The notes beneath the pieces were generated by a model that ran no database searches, had not been told where the DNA came from, and saw only the letters and a program-made list of their open reading frames with translations. This document shows, one piece after another, positions 21,851-34,326 of a stretch of 64,000 bases of DNA. How positions within the stretch are numbered: position 1 is the first letter of the stretch; every line of letters starts with the position of its first letter. This stretch comes from Isoetes taiwanensis (lineage: Eukaryota > Streptophyta > Lycopodiopsida > Isoetales > Isoetaceae), in the NCBI GenBank assembly GCA_021234155.1, contig JAJEKV010000052.1, positions 10,251,284 through 10,315,283 of the forward strand. Direction: 5' to 3'. A program made the position numbers and the translations under genes.

Positions 21851-23315
21851 GAAGAAATTGCTTGGGAGCTTGGAATTATCAAGACAAGATCGGATGCCAC
21901 GGTTTAATTTCTACTAGTTTTGTTCTTTTGCAAGATGGAAACTTGAGTCAATTCTAGGAATGGCCAATGATGTTTTAGCTCCAGACACTTGTTGCAGGAT
22001 TTGGAATATAGTGAACTGGCCTTGTTTCAATAGAGAAAACTCTTTCTTGCTTTATCACAGATGGCTTCTGGGACATTGCTCTTTCTTCACCTACTTTCCT
22101 TGAAACCAGGGCTTTTTCTGATGGTGCATCTGAGGAACATTTTGGTATTTAAGAATCATCTGCATGAATTAAATTTACCTGGAAAATGCCATGCGCGCTT
22201 AGAGGAGAAAAGAAGCTCAAACCTAATCAACTGAAGTAAGCGCTTCACGAAATGCCCATGCCTTCAACAATACGATTACGTGCCGATTACCACGATTCGG
22301 AAGAAGATCTTCTGTCTTTCCATGACCTCCATAGGCATTTCAAAGCATAGCTTGCAGCAAATGAATCCTTAATTCCAAAGATGGGACGGAACGAGAAAAC
22401 AAGAAGGAATGAATAAAAGAACAAAGAAACCCTAGAATAGAAGAATCGAGCTTTGCATGCGCTCGACTTTTCACGAAGGAAAGTTGAAGGGGTAAACCAT
22501 GGAGAAATGGATTTTTAATCAAAAAAAAAATACTAGGAACACTCTAGATATACTGATTAGTACGCCTCGCGCAATACGCCCATCAAATCATATGAAAACC
22601 ATAGCAAAAACTGTACAAAAATACAAAAACAACCCCCTGTTATTATGCTACATATTGATCATTCAAGTAATATTTGTTTATTGGTAACATGTAGGCTGGA
22701 ATGGACCGAATATTCTGCAAGGCATCAGCCGTGTTAGTCATTGGTAGGTGGGATTGATCTCCACTTCACCAATGCAGCTGCCACCATTTTCATTGCCAAA
22801 GAAAAAATTTCGTACATCTCAGCCTCTTGACCTAGGTATGGGTGATGCTCATAGCATTTTAGGAATCCCATATGGGCACAGTTGGTGGTAATGCCTTGGG
22901 GTCATTTCTTGCTGTTCCTTTGAATGTTCATAGCAAGTCTTTCTTCATAGTCTAAACCTCTGCAAAATTTTATGCTCCAAGTGCTCATCTATGCTTTCTC
23001 TTTGTAGGCATCATGTAGAAATTTATAGAACTGGAAAGTGGAAAAAGCATTGAACATCTGCTTACATTTTGCAAAAGTTTGGTTCTATAGCTTCGTAATG
23101 GGTATGACTCCCTGTCTTTTTATGAGTATTTTTGAATTTCCAAACCCATTTTTGCATCTTACAACCCATTTTTGTAAAAATCATTTTTGTGGGCATAACT
23201 GGATGTGCACATTAATTATAAGGCCAAGGACTTGCAAGAACATTGGAGATATTGCACGACATGTTTTGCTTCTCTCTAATGATGCATGGATGAACCTGGA
23301 TAATATACCTACTTA
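21851..23315. other. No supported gene
   Basis: Short open frames only. The stretch 21,850-22,140 reads somewhat like an eroded LINE coding segment, but no diagnostic motif is present. Confidence 0.5.
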
Positions 23316-24184
23316 GGCTGAAATCACACTAAAGGCCAAACTGAAAAAATTCAAAAGGAGAACCAACAAAAATTTTACACGTGGAGTTTAGGCATGCACC
23401 ACATATCACATCTAGAGTGCCAAATGCCTAGTCAGCCTTTTGGCACCCGTATGTTTTTGGACGGGGGATTTCCCCTGTCCCAACTTCCGGCAGGCACCAC
23501 GTCATCCACCTCTTCATGCAATTCGGCGGGAGAGCATCTCAGCATGCCCTAAAATTTCCTGTTCATGCAATCTGGCGGGAGCTTTCTTGCAAAATCGTTG
23601 GGAAAATCTGTGAAATCCGTCTGCAAATCGTCTAGATAAATCCGTCTGCAAATCGTGGGAAAATCCGTCTAGATAAATCGTCTGCAAATCGTGGAGTCTA
23701 GATAAATCCTCTGCAAATCGTGGGAAAATCGTGAAAAGACGGATCAAGAGGAAGAAACCATCGCGGGGGACCGAGATTATAGTAGAAAATGCGATTTTCA
23801 TGAAGAATAGCATCTTGGATTTCTATCAGATTTCGGGTAATATGGATGGGGCTTTTTCGGGTAATATGGATGGGGCTTTTGCAATACACATGAGCAGGAA
23901 GCCATTCCGGTCTAGAATATAGTAGAAATAAACTGATTTTCATGAAGAATAGCAGGGATCAAAGGAAAAAAAGCGATTACAAAAGCTCTAGAAAATTCAT
24001 CGGATTCTGTCACAGATTATTGCCGCTTATGCGGCAGATGACATGGAAGATGACATGGAAGACATTTTGAGTAATTTAGACACGATAGTGTGATATGAGT
24101 AGTGGCAGAATGTTATTTTGGGCTAAACACCTGCCTAAACTTGCCACGTATTTAATTGAGTTTAGCCGTAGTGTGATTTCGGCC
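23316..24184. mobile_element. Second PIF/Harbinger-like non-autonomous element (869 bp)
   Basis: The left end GGCTGAAATCACACTAAAGGCC (first 20 bp at 23,316-23,335) matches the inverted right end AGCCGTAGTGTGATTTCGGCC finishing at 24,184. Subterminal ACGTGGAGTTTAGGCATGCA matches TGCCTAAACTTGCCACGT in inverse. TTA flanks both ends (23,313-23,315 and 24,185-24,187), as expected for Harbinger/Tourist-type elements. No transposase inside; the cargo is two minisatellites and AT-rich sequence. Its termini differ from the 7.9-kb element, so it is a separate family. Confidence 0.78.
23600..23885. repeat. Minisatellites inside the Harbinger-like element
   Basis: At 23,600-23,735 the words GCAAATCGTGG, GAAAATC and CGTCTAGATAAATC are reshuffled in four or five imperfect copies. 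At 23,833-23,880 a 25-bp unit (TTTCGGGTAATATGGATGGG...) occurs twice in tandem. Confidence 0.7.
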
Positions 24185-24187
24185 TTA

Positions 24188-27100
24188 TAGACTAGACCTG
24201 GCCCGCTTATAGTTAGGTAAATAAGAACTCCCACTAGTTGTCAATAGAGTGTAGGATTGCATCTTCATCATTAGAATTTAGGATTCAAGTGTCACCAGGT
24301 TCATAAGGTGTAAGAATTGATTTACAGTCTGTCATGTTAGCTTTTATCGTGAACGATGAACAGTTGAGATGGGGGACGGGAAGGACACGGGAAGATACGA
24401 CTTTTGCCATGAACGACATGGGGATGCAATATGCTTCTTGAGTTTTTGTGATGATGCTGATTCAAACTGTTTTTAGAAATTTTAGGGTTATATAAGGTCA
24501 ATAGAAACATCACCGTTTTCAATTCATGGGCGGAAAGGAAATTTTATTTATTGTTGTTTACGGGTAAGGTAGTAGATCCACATTGCAAAAGAGCAACAAC
24601 TAAAGAAGCTAAAATGGATTTCGGCCATTATACCCGGGGGTCAAGATCAAGGTCGAACATATAATGCTGAAAATATAATGCGCTGAATCTTCTTTATTTC
24701 AGAAGAAAAGTGGGCATTGAATCTTTGGCAAAGCACTGGAACTGGATTATTCTACAGGAAAGGGACATTTCTAATCCTTGGGTTCAAGTCAAAAGCTTGC
24801 TTTCCTCCTCACCTAGGAAGCAAGGTATACTAAGCAAATGTTTAAGATTCCAAGGTTACACACCAAAACGCCTTTGAAGACATACAAGTTATTTCAGGTA
24901 TTGCTTTTCCATTTCAAGTTTCTGGCATTGCATTTTGTAAGCTTTTCATTATCATCCGTCATAGATGGGGCCAAAGGGAAGGCTATGGTGAATTCTCTTT
25001 TGAGGAAAGGGAATAGTAGTGAATTTGGTTTATCCCAAGGAGGCAATCAAAGAATTGTTTTTGGCTACTGAGCTTCTAAATGTTGTTTTTTCATTATCTA
25101 TGATTTGCAATAGAATTTTAAGGAGTCCTGAGAGGTTGCACTATCCAGTAGGCTCTGTAGAATGTTTTTATCTCTCTATGATCAAACTTTCCCGTCAAAT
25201 GAGCTCCCACAGGCTGCCATAACGTTTTGCTGAATTGTCTTGTAACCCCAGAATGGAATTTATGTTGTCTTTGTGATTTCGTTTTTAGTTCCCTCTTTCT
25301 TTCCTTTATTGATTCCACTAAATAACTAAGGTGTGTGTGCTTAAATCTGCAATATGTTTTCTTTAGAAGTTTACCGGTATGAATATTTATTAAATGGTTT
25401 GATTGCAACTTAAGTCCCGTGTGGTCCTAAGAACATCCATTTGCGCCTAGGATCTGGAATTAGCACAATTTGGATAAAACCATTATCAAGCGGATCTATG
25501 AGTGCAATGTTACCAAGCATTCTTCCTGATATGTTGCACTTCGTTTGATATTGTTGATTCTGCAATCTGCATGCAACATTTAAACATGACCAGTATATTT
25601 GTGTAAGAAACCACTTCACCTAGTCATGTATATCAATACTCAACCTTAGCAATCAGGAATAGCTACTATTCTTCTGGTTGGGAAAATGAAGGCCAGCAGC
25701 TTGTTAATTATTCAAAAAGTGCCACAGCAGTGAAGCAGGCCCATAATGTAATCTTAATTCGTGGGAACCCCAAATGGCTTACCAATGAGCTTTACAGGTC
25801 TTTTTGGGATCTACCTATAGTTTTTCATTTGTCTTGATGCTTTTCTAACAAAATCAGCACCTGTTCAATTCCTCTCTTTCCTCCTTTTTCTTTTGCAAAT
25901 TTTTGCACTCCTTGCCTTGATTTCTTAGGTCTGTTCTATAATATAGATTTTTTTTTTTTTGAATCGAGTAGGAAATATTATTTGCATAACTTTGTGTTAA
26001 TAGGTATGGCTTTGCTTTTGTGGTGTTCATTCCATTGATGAATTTTCAACTAGAAGGAAAAAGGCATATAAGAGGCATTTTCATCAAGTTTGAGGGAAAA
26101 CTGTAGCCTTATCACATTTGTGGACTTCTAAAGAATCACATTAGTTGGGATGCTGCATTATGTCATTTCTACTCGCAAAAGATCAGAAGGATTATGAGCA
26201 TGATGCTCCTACTTAGAACTAACCTTCTTTCGGAGTAAAGTAGGTTGGTTTTGGTTGAAACTAAAGATTTCTAGTTGAGCTAGCTCATGGCAGAAAACTT
26301 TCCAGTAAATTTTTATGCATATTTCTACAAGGGCAATACATATTTTTGACTGAGAACTTAAAATCTTCGACTGCTTAAAATCTTCGACTGCTTAAGGCTA
26401 TAATATGAAATTTTTCGAGATTTTCCGATTTGATTTTAAAATTCTGCCAGCATTGTATGATGTCTAGGAAGAAATTATGAAATACAAAAAATTATGAACG
26501 TTTCTTTTGTTTCAAACCTATGGGGTTGGACCCATTATCAATGTCCAATGTTTGTTATAGAATAGTTGTTCATTAGTGGTTTTGTGACAATTCAAACCTA
26601 CTCACTAACTTGGCTATCAAACCAACTCATTAATTGACTATCAATTTGCAAACATATGGTATTTGTGGAGACTGGTGCCAAAAATAATTAATCATGAAAG
26701 CAGTGAAATAAGAGCTTGGATATTGTTCTAAAAGTCCGTGTTTCGAGAGCACAACCATAATAATTGTTCCATAATCATCCATATCCCACGTGATTAGATA
26801 TCACGTTACCATTTTTTTGTTGAAGGGACCCATATCTAGATATCTATTTAATTCATTCGAGATTTATCTTGGAACTATAGCCTATAAACGTGGCAACAAA
26901 ACTCATAAACCCAACAAAACTCCGTCACAAACTCATAAATGCAAATAAAAATGATAGCTAAGAATGCTTTTTTATGTTGAGGCTCATAGTAGAGATGGGC
27001 TTGAAGAGAATAGAAATATTGACAAATAAATTGACTCTTTAGTTCACTAGATAAGCTTTTATAAACTTCTAATATCCAAAGCTCAATTGCCATCATTAGT

Positions 27101-27660
27101 TCAGGTCAGTTCATGGCACATAAAAAAATTAAAAAAAAAATGTAGGTACCCTTTGGTGTAATAAAACAGATATCAAGTTGGCTAATATATAAAAATACAA
27201 TGTGAATCTTCATGCAGCCACAACTTAGACCTCAAATTCTTGTAGGTGCATCACTTAGGTAAAATAATCCACTTCTCGTCAAGATTAAAGGTTGATTTTG
27301 GCACTCTTCCAGACCTGATTTGCAAAGAAAATTGGGTGCTGGCATTTGTGGAAGTGATTATTGAGGCACAATTTTCACCTCTTAAGCGCTGGATATGTCT
27401 TCTAGCCCGCAGCAGGCTTAACTCCACCGCTACAAGCAAAAGAATGTGACTTAACACTAGAGTTATCCCAAATGGTCTATTAGTATACTTTTTTTTTATA
27501 TTCTAATATGTAACATAATAACAGGGGTTTTCTTTATGTTTTTTGTACACTTTTCACTAAGGTTTTCCTATGATTTTGTGATGTATTCAAATGGATGTAC
27601 TAATGCGTACATCTAGAGTGCACCATTTCTGAGCCATTGATTTTAGCCTTTTTTTTCCAA
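24188..27660. other. Gene-poor AT-rich stretch
   Basis: No supported gene over about 3.5 kb. The segment 24,690-25,070 has protein-like words (KHWNWIILQERDISNPW, KCLRFQGYTPKRL) but no identified family and no continuous frame; it may be an eroded LINE or captured exon. The rest appears non-coding. Confidence 0.45.
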
Positions 27661-27831
27661 TGGTCAACAACCAATGGCTCACAACAAAAGCCCTTTTTTT
27701 GTGCATGTGGTGCATAATGGTCAACAACCAATGACTCATAACAAAAGCCCTCTTTTTGTGCGTCTGGTACATAATGGTCAACAACCAATGGCTCACAACA
27801 AAAGCCCTCTTTTTGTGTGTGTGGTGCATAA
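27661..27831. repeat. Three tandem 57-bp repeats
   Basis: The unit TGGTCAACAACCAATGGCTC... TTTTTGTGCATGTGGTGCATAA occurs three times, starting at 27,661, 27,718 and 27,775. The length is divisible by three, so the minus strand reads a repeated HKKRAFVVSHWLLTI. This is probably a by-product of the repeat rather than a gene. Confidence 0.85.
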
Positions 27832-28552
27832 TGGGCACGGGCGCATGTAGTGCAGTTTCCCCGCCGACAACACATTTCTTATCATAACTTTTGATCCAGA
27901 GCTCTGTTTGAGATGATTTCTATTGCGTTGGAAAGCTCTCTCCAAGATCGTTTTGATAGTGTATGATATAGATATGTTTGGTTAAGTTATCTATGCTAAA
28001 ACAGCAATTTTTTCGGCCGGGTTTTGGTAGGCTTTCACATCTTACCAGCTGATTAATACAAGATTGCGCTATTGGATATTGTTTTATGGCTCATTCCGAA
28101 TGAAGGTTGCAAAAAACTACCATGCATTTTTAGATTTTGAGGCAGTTATTAAGCAAATTCCAAGGCTTCTAGATCCTTGTGCTAACAAGCAGAAAAGTTT
28201 CCCACTTTGGTTTCTCACCACAAGAATCCATGGAGGCCAAAGGCTCTTTGTTAAATTCAGTTGAAAATATTTGTGTATCGTGTTGCAAACTTTATGACTT
28301 TCGAGAATAATGGGATCAATCCGCTCTATCTTTATGGTAACTTTTACTTATGTTCTATTTGTTTTATTGTGATGAAATTCAAAAGCTACAGGTGATGAAA
28401 CCCTCAAATGAATTCTAGTTTTTTTCTGGTTTGGATTCTAAAATTTTTGTGACACGGCGGGGGCGTCCCTAAGGCCTCGAAGGGGCCAAAAATTTTTTTT
28501 TTGCAACACAAACCATTAACATCCAACATATAAAAATTAAATCCCCCAACAC

Positions 28553-29057
28553 ATAACAACCAACACATAACAACCATTGACATTAACAACCAACACATAA
28601 CTACCATTGACATTAATTAACACAACCAAGGGTCCAACACATTTAAATTAAAATCCCCCTTAAACCCCCTTTGGTTTAGGTGCATATTCACACGGGGGGT
28701 GACGTAGCGAGAGCCCTCATAATTGTATTTTGCACGTACAAAATCAACACCATATAGTATTCGCTTGAAATCTTATAGTATTTTGCGAATCTTGTTATCT
28801 GATAAACAAATTTTGTACTTGCATACCCCACAAAGCGAGGAACTTTCACGTGCGGTGTAGATTAAGGAATAAGAGGTGAATATGCCTATCCAACGACTCG
28901 TTGCTGAGTCACCCAGGTGTGAATATGCACCCAAACCAAAGGGGTTTAAGGGGGATTTTAATTTAAATGTGTTGGACCCAATGGTTGTGTTAATTAATGT
29001 CAATGGTAGTTATGTGTTGGTTGTTAATGTCAATGGTTGTTATGTGTTGGTTGTTAT
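28553..29057. mobile_element. Long-armed fold-back/TIR element, copy B (505 bp), inverted relative to copy A
   Basis: Arms 28,553-28,703 and 28,908-29,057 are reverse complements (about 150 bp) and share with copy A the core TTTAAATTAAAATCCCCCTT... GGTGCATATTCACACGG. The spacer matches copy A's spacer in reverse orientation (GAGAGCC, CAACACCATATAGTATT, ACCCCACAAAGCGAGGAAC). Each arm additionally carries an internal duplication, ACCATTGACATTAA...CAACACATAAC, absent from copy A. The left outside sequence CCTAAGGCCTCGAAGGGGCC resembles the sequence beyond copy A's right arm. Confidence 0.75.
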
Positions 29058-29168
29058 GTGTGAATATGGCTTCAAAATGAAGAATTTGTCTGCATGTTTG
29101 GATAATGTTATCCTCTATGAGCGTACATATAAGAAAAAATTATGCAACATACTATTACCAAACACAGT

Positions 29169-29296
<128 letters not shown>

Positions 29297-29988
29297 GTAG
29301 AAGGGTTTTTACGTACACATGGATCCAAGCAAGCCATGTGACGAATATATGCATAGGGCAAGAGTTTAAATAAAACTTGGAGACTAACCCTCATCACGAA
29401 ACACAATAACAAATAAACATTACAGGCAAAGATAAAGAAGATCAGAGCTTTACGAAAACCGTCCATGGATTAGAGAGCAACTGATGGCTAATGATAGTCT
29501 GATCTTCTCTATACACTGCCCACTTCCGTTGCACGCGAGCTTCGCGTACCTGACATAATTCTTCTTTCTGTCTGCAGAGCTTTGCTGGGGTCAGATCCCT
29601 TTGGACAGAAAAGGTGGTCTCTTTCAGATGATTTTCATGCCTCAGGATATGTAGCCAGGCAATGGCATCTCAAAAATGGACCAAGAGGTGTCAAGGACCG
29701 TCAAAATGAGAAATTTCATGATTCCAATTAGGGACATAATTGTTTTTTAGTCTTTTTTATGATCAATTTTTGAGCTACTATGGTGCCATTATGTGTATTC
29801 GTGCATGTGAAGTGCCATTATCTGACGTCATTAGAAACATGACAATGCAGAAAATACAGCTAAGAACAAGATTAATTTTATAACAAGTAAGATTTGCATA
29901 TCTGTAGACAGTTAGAGACACGATCAATGTATAAGTTCGATAAATTTATATACAAAAATATTATTTTTACATTTGAGGTACACATAAT

Positions 29989-31020
29989 TTACAAGTCTTT
30001 CTCCGCTGTATCAGGCTCCTCAGTGCCAGCAATAAGATTAGATGGCCCAACACTGCTCATGGGATCAAAATCAAATGCATGGGTAGTGAGGTCAGCTTCA
30101 TCGAGATTGTCGAGGTCGAACTTAGCTTCTCTAATAGCCTCGTAGTCAACGTCGACAATCTCAGGTGATTTATGTTGGGCAAGGCCTGTTTGTGTATGTT
30201 CATCACCTCCACCTTCAACGACACCTTGATGCTGGAACACAGGGACTGCAGCCAGGATAGAATTGAGCAGGCGATCTAGCCTACTAAGAATCCCCTTCAG
30301 GCACTACTGTTTGGCCGGATCATGTTCGAACATGATGCAGAACCTTTTGTGAATCAATGTAGCTCTGCCAAAAGCACCACATGAGAAGTAATCAAACACT
30401 CTTGTACCTGGCTGTACCAGCTTGTGCATGAGGTAGGAGCAAGTTGCAGGACCCAGCTAACTTCTCATTATGATTTCTCCGGGTAAGCCTTGCCAACTAT
30501 ACCTAAATATGCTGTGAAAGAGTTTTTCAGTCATGGCCTCAGTCTTCCCGTCCGCCTCTTCCTCATTGTGAGCTGGAAGTGGTAGAAGTTGTTGTGGGTG
30601 ATCGGCATAGGAAAACCTAAGGTCAATCTCTTCGACAACAGTAAGGGAAGAAGACTGGATCTTCGTAGACAAGTGCATGCGGTTCCAACACCCCTGTTGG
30701 TGCCGGATTCTTGTACTCATCCTCGTACATGCCAATATAAACTCTGGACCAAGAGTCCAGGTTATCCAATACTGAGGAGACAACAAAATTGTGTTCTGGG
30801 CATGCAAAACAAACTATATCAGCAGTGGCGTTCTTGACAACAGTGTCAAAGTCTGACTGCAGCAGTTACTATCCTTGGCCCAGTTACATACTATAATCTG
30901 GCCTCTATTGTCTTTGAGCTTGCCAGTTTTCCATTGGTTCCACAGAGATTGGAACAACTGAAAGATATCCTCCGGCATGAAGACCCACCAGTTGAAGTCT
31001 TTGGGCTGCTTACCACGCAT
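29989..31020 (-). pseudogene. Degenerate N4/N6 DNA-methyltransferase-like reading frame
   Basis: On the minus strand one frame runs from about 30,560 to 29,989 with two internal stops. It reads MTEKLFHSIFRYSWQG, HKLVQPGTRVFDYFSCGAFG, then RATLIHKRFCIMFEHDPAK, and ends in an acidic tail (EAKFDLDNLDEADL). PGTRVFDYFSCGAFGRA... CIMFEHD fits the N4/N6 amino-methyltransferase SAM-binding pattern PGD-V-LDPFxGSGTT...A...GR-xIGxExD, with the Asp of motif I and the acidic pair after the next strand retained. Upstream (31,020-30,817) a frame with DIFQLFQSLWNQWKTGKLKD and GQIIVCNW would suit the strand-helix segment after the DPPY motif; a DPPY box itself was not found. Stops and a frame change near 30,560 suggest a pseudogene unless introns explain them. 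Sequence-pattern inference only. Confidence 0.4.
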
Positions 31021-31094
31021 GGTAACTTCTGCCAGAGCCAGATACTGCTGAATGTAAAAGACATGTATTAGTAATAGAATGCAAACAACGTCTT

Positions 31095-33119
31095 GGCGCC
31101 ATTTCGAAGGTAAAACATAAAATTCACTAGTAAATGTATGTACCGAAGGCTAGGAAACTTCAAATGGCGCCGTGGAAAAACATCAGAATCCTAACCTACA
31201 GTCAAGCCTACTTAACCTGAAATGACGTCGCGACGCCATTTGACATGGATCGATAAAGACGCAGCCAATGCCATCTTAGGCATTTTCGTCTCCGCATTGT
31301 TGCCTTAGCTGCCGCTCCCTTAAGGCATCATCTCATCAGGCACATTGGTAGATCTTTTGTACGGCGCATGCGTATTGTCTGGTAATACCTTCTTGGCAAG
31401 CGCTAGCTAGCAAGAGCGAATCTTTGAGTGCTCCAGACAATTCTAGTAGTCGTTGCCAGAGCTTTTACATGAGCAGCATTTTTAGATGAAGATTCGTGTA
31501 GCTGGGTCAATCTTTTTTTTTTTGAAGAACTGTGTCATCAATATATTAAAAGAATGGTAATGTTACAAAGCAAGTGAGGAGGAAGGAGAACTGCCTCAAA
31601 GAGACAGCGATACCTCGACAACTCCACAACAAACTCACAAAAAAACTGCAACTCTACTGCTGTACAAACCGACCATCACCATCTACAATACCCAAGAAGT
31701 CCCGCCAAATGGCAAACTTTCGCTCTACTAATCCCGGGAACACCAGAAAGCTTTGAAATAGCTTGTACCTTAGTCGAGGAATCAGAGAGGCTGCAGGCTG
31801 CTGAATTCCCTGAAAGATCCACAACCGCCGCCGCTTCCAAATCAACCACACCAACCAAGCCACACACAGATGCAAGGCTTGCTGCTGCAAGAGCGGCCAA
31901 GCACTAGGCCAGACAATGCTCCACAGTCTCACGATGAAGGCCACAACAAGGGCAAAGAGGGCTCACACCCGGCCTAAACTGACTCACAAGGAATTCACCC
32001 GATCTGGCCGGATTGCACCACCGCCACATAAGCACCTAACCTTCGATTGGAGGAAGTGAGCTCCATGTCCCGCGTCAAACCGAATCGCCATCGAGTGGAA
32101 CCCTGCGAGACCACTTGGGGGGCAGAGTGTCATGAATAGCCAACACCCGGTAACAAGACCGCACAAAATAAGAAGACACAACATCTGGATGAACCTTCCA
32201 AACCTGCACCACCACATCATCCTGAGGGACTATAGGTAGCGGAATACTCCCCGCCACTTGTTCCCAGATAGCCCGGTCACTGCCCTTCAAGCGAAAGCGA
32301 GCTCCAAAGAACTCCCACGAAGCTAGCTGACCACCCCAATACCAATCCTCCAAGGTGAGCACAGCAGCTCGCCTCCAACGGGCCTGCGTCTGAGCATGCA
32401 CCAGGGGGTAGAGGAACCCACAAGAAAGGAGAAGAGTGGTGATAAACTGAGGCATAATCTATTTGGAAGAGCACACGCACATAATCCCAAGCCCGCAAAG
32501 CTGGGTCAATCTTTTGTTTCAGCAGCTTCAATTGTAATGGATCTGAGCAACATCAAGTAAGTCTACTGCTGTTAATGAATGTGCTATATAATGGGGCACT
32601 CTGAGTTCAGTTCTACCAATGTTGTTACGACACTTAAAATTTCATGACTAATATAACACCTAAAATGAGTATCCAGTTTATTCGCCTGCTTGAATCCAAG
32701 AACTACAAACCTTATGTTGTTAGAGCTAAATTGCGCCATGTGCCATTTGAGAAATGTTAATGGGGTGCCATTGTTATGTATACCTTAACTTAAGCACCTC
32801 ATTCATCCCCTTAAATGGCGCGGTGGTGCCATTTGTACTAGTATTGGATTATATGGCATAGTATTGTAAGAGAATGTTAATGGGGGTTCCTTGTTATGCA
32901 TAGCTACTCCTATTGGCACATGTTTACCAATATGAGCAAGAATGCATAATATAGGCCCCTCAAAATTATTCTCTAAACGAAAATGCTCATGCCTCTTTAA
33001 GCCCAATCCTTCAAATAGCGCCATGGCGCCATTTGCTTCCATTCCTGGCTAAATGGCTCATGCACGTTGGACGTGTCACCTGATGCCACTTTGGATCAAA
33101 TGGCGCCATGGCGTCAATA
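31095..33119. repeat. Scattered AAATGGCGCCATGGCGCCATTT palindromes
   Basis: Near-perfect palindromes built on AAATGGCGCC lie at 31,219-31,241 (AAATGACGTCGCGACGCC...), 32,813-32,834 (AAATGGCGCGGTGGTGCC...), 33,013-33,034 (AAATAGCGCCATGGCGCC...) and 33,098-33,118 (AAATGGCGCCATGGCGTC...). Single half-sites occur at about 31,095 and 31,162, and weaker ones (GTGCCATTTGAG, GGTGCCATTG) near 32,740-32,770. They lie on both sides of the LINE insertion. Confidence 0.6.
31517..32498 (-). mobile_element. 5'-truncated LINE with zf-RVT domain and 17-bp target duplication
   Basis: The insertion is flanked by exact copies of AGCTGGGTCAATCTTTT (31,500-31,516 and 32,499-32,515). On the minus strand the 3' end carries an A-tract (the T-run at 31,511-31,523). 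The body encodes the C-terminal region of a plant L1 ORF2: VSSYFVRSCYRVLAIHDTLP, VLMWRWCNPARSGE, then SPLCPCCGLHRETVEHCLA, the zinc-binding zf-RVT pattern CPxCGxxxETxxHxLxxC. Frameshifts and stops are present. Truncation, tail and target duplication are what target-primed reverse transcription leaves behind. Confidence 0.9.
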
Positions 33120-34269
33120 TCACAAAAAATAGTTCATCGCGCATATATTTGTACGACTGTTTTATAGCGTTACATATATTTATACGACTGTTTTATAGTG
33201 GTTTTTATATGATTTCGGATATGTATTTAATATTTCGTATAAAGTATGTATTCATAGAGCATGCACTACATTTATTCTCTTATGACATTCTTCCACTATG
33301 GTTGATCCGCGTATGTATTTTCTATCTATACATTGAACGTATTCTATTGTGTGCTTGACATGCAAGCATCGAGACCCGTTTCTAGGGCTTTTCCCTTCTT
33401 GCCTACGAGTGTGGATATGCAGAGAAGGATGGAGCATTGAAAATTTGTTGGCAGAGAAGGATGGAGTTGAGAGGATCAATAGGCTTTTGGGGCTCTATTC
33501 AATGAAAGAAAGGGCATCAGAAGCTGATTGTTTCACTGTTGAGGCTGGATCGGGAACAAGATCATTTCAAGCCTCTTGCGATGCCTAGAGGTATTATTTT
33601 AGCTTCTCTTAGGTTCCTTTGATTCGTAAAAGCATTACCATAGATATATGCCAAACACAACAATCTGCAGAAAATGTTGTGACTGCTAGTATTGTCTCCT
33701 ATTGCATCGGAGTGAGGTCATGGTCAACGTACAACGAGGCCCCCTTCAACTGCTTGCCCTAACGCAATATAGCTCCTCTCACCGAAACGTTCACACATGT
33801 GAAATTGACAATACGTGGGTGGTCGGGGCAAAAATGCAACACACCTAGGGGTTGAGGGGTAAGTAAATGATTTTTATTCTTAACTTTAGGTCAGGAACAT
33901 TTAAAAGAATTGTAATGGTTGGGAAACAAATTGAATATGGTGTCTATATTAAGGTACGGTAGATAACTGAGGAAAATAGAGGGAATATCTGAACTAGAAT
34001 AGCAGAGCTATGATTAGGAGATAAACTAGATAAGAATTTGTAAGAATAGGGAGATATTTCCTATAATTGAAAATGAGAGGATATTGTTCTAATTTAGAAA
34101 AATGTAGATAGTATAAAAAAGGGAGCAAACTTTGAAATGTCATAATTCAGCGAGCGGTTATCAAAATGGATGTGTATTTGTACAGTTTATCAGCATTCTT
34201 ATCACTGCCATGGATTTTTCCTCAAAGATACTACAGGGCCGGGCTTTTTTAATACAGACAGTAATACGC
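32516..34269. other. No supported gene
   Basis: Apart from the palindromes listed separately, only an unrecognised frame at 33,349-33,588 is seen; it contains a short direct duplication (GCAGAGAAGGATGGAG at about 33,418 and 33,451). It is not supported as a gene. Confidence 0.45.
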
Positions 34270-34275
34270 CTGTTG

Positions 34276-34326
34276 CGTTCCTTCATTGGGTCCCATATAC
34301 CGATTGGTCACCGTGGACGATAAAAT
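34276..34326 (+). repeat. LINE-type 3' tail
   Basis: GGGTCCCATATACCGATTGG then CACCGTGGACGATAAAA matches the tails at 19.37 and 40.12 kb. The T-rich tandem extension seen elsewhere is short or missing here. Confidence 0.5.

Noticed and set aside
27661-27831. CRISPR-like array
   Set aside because: Units are contiguous with no spacers, and the genome is plant.
27587-27875. Minus-strand frame with three HKKRAFVVSHWLLTI repeats
   Set aside because: The repeat follows directly from a 57-bp DNA tandem repeat in mobile-element-like sequence; no start context or partner exons.
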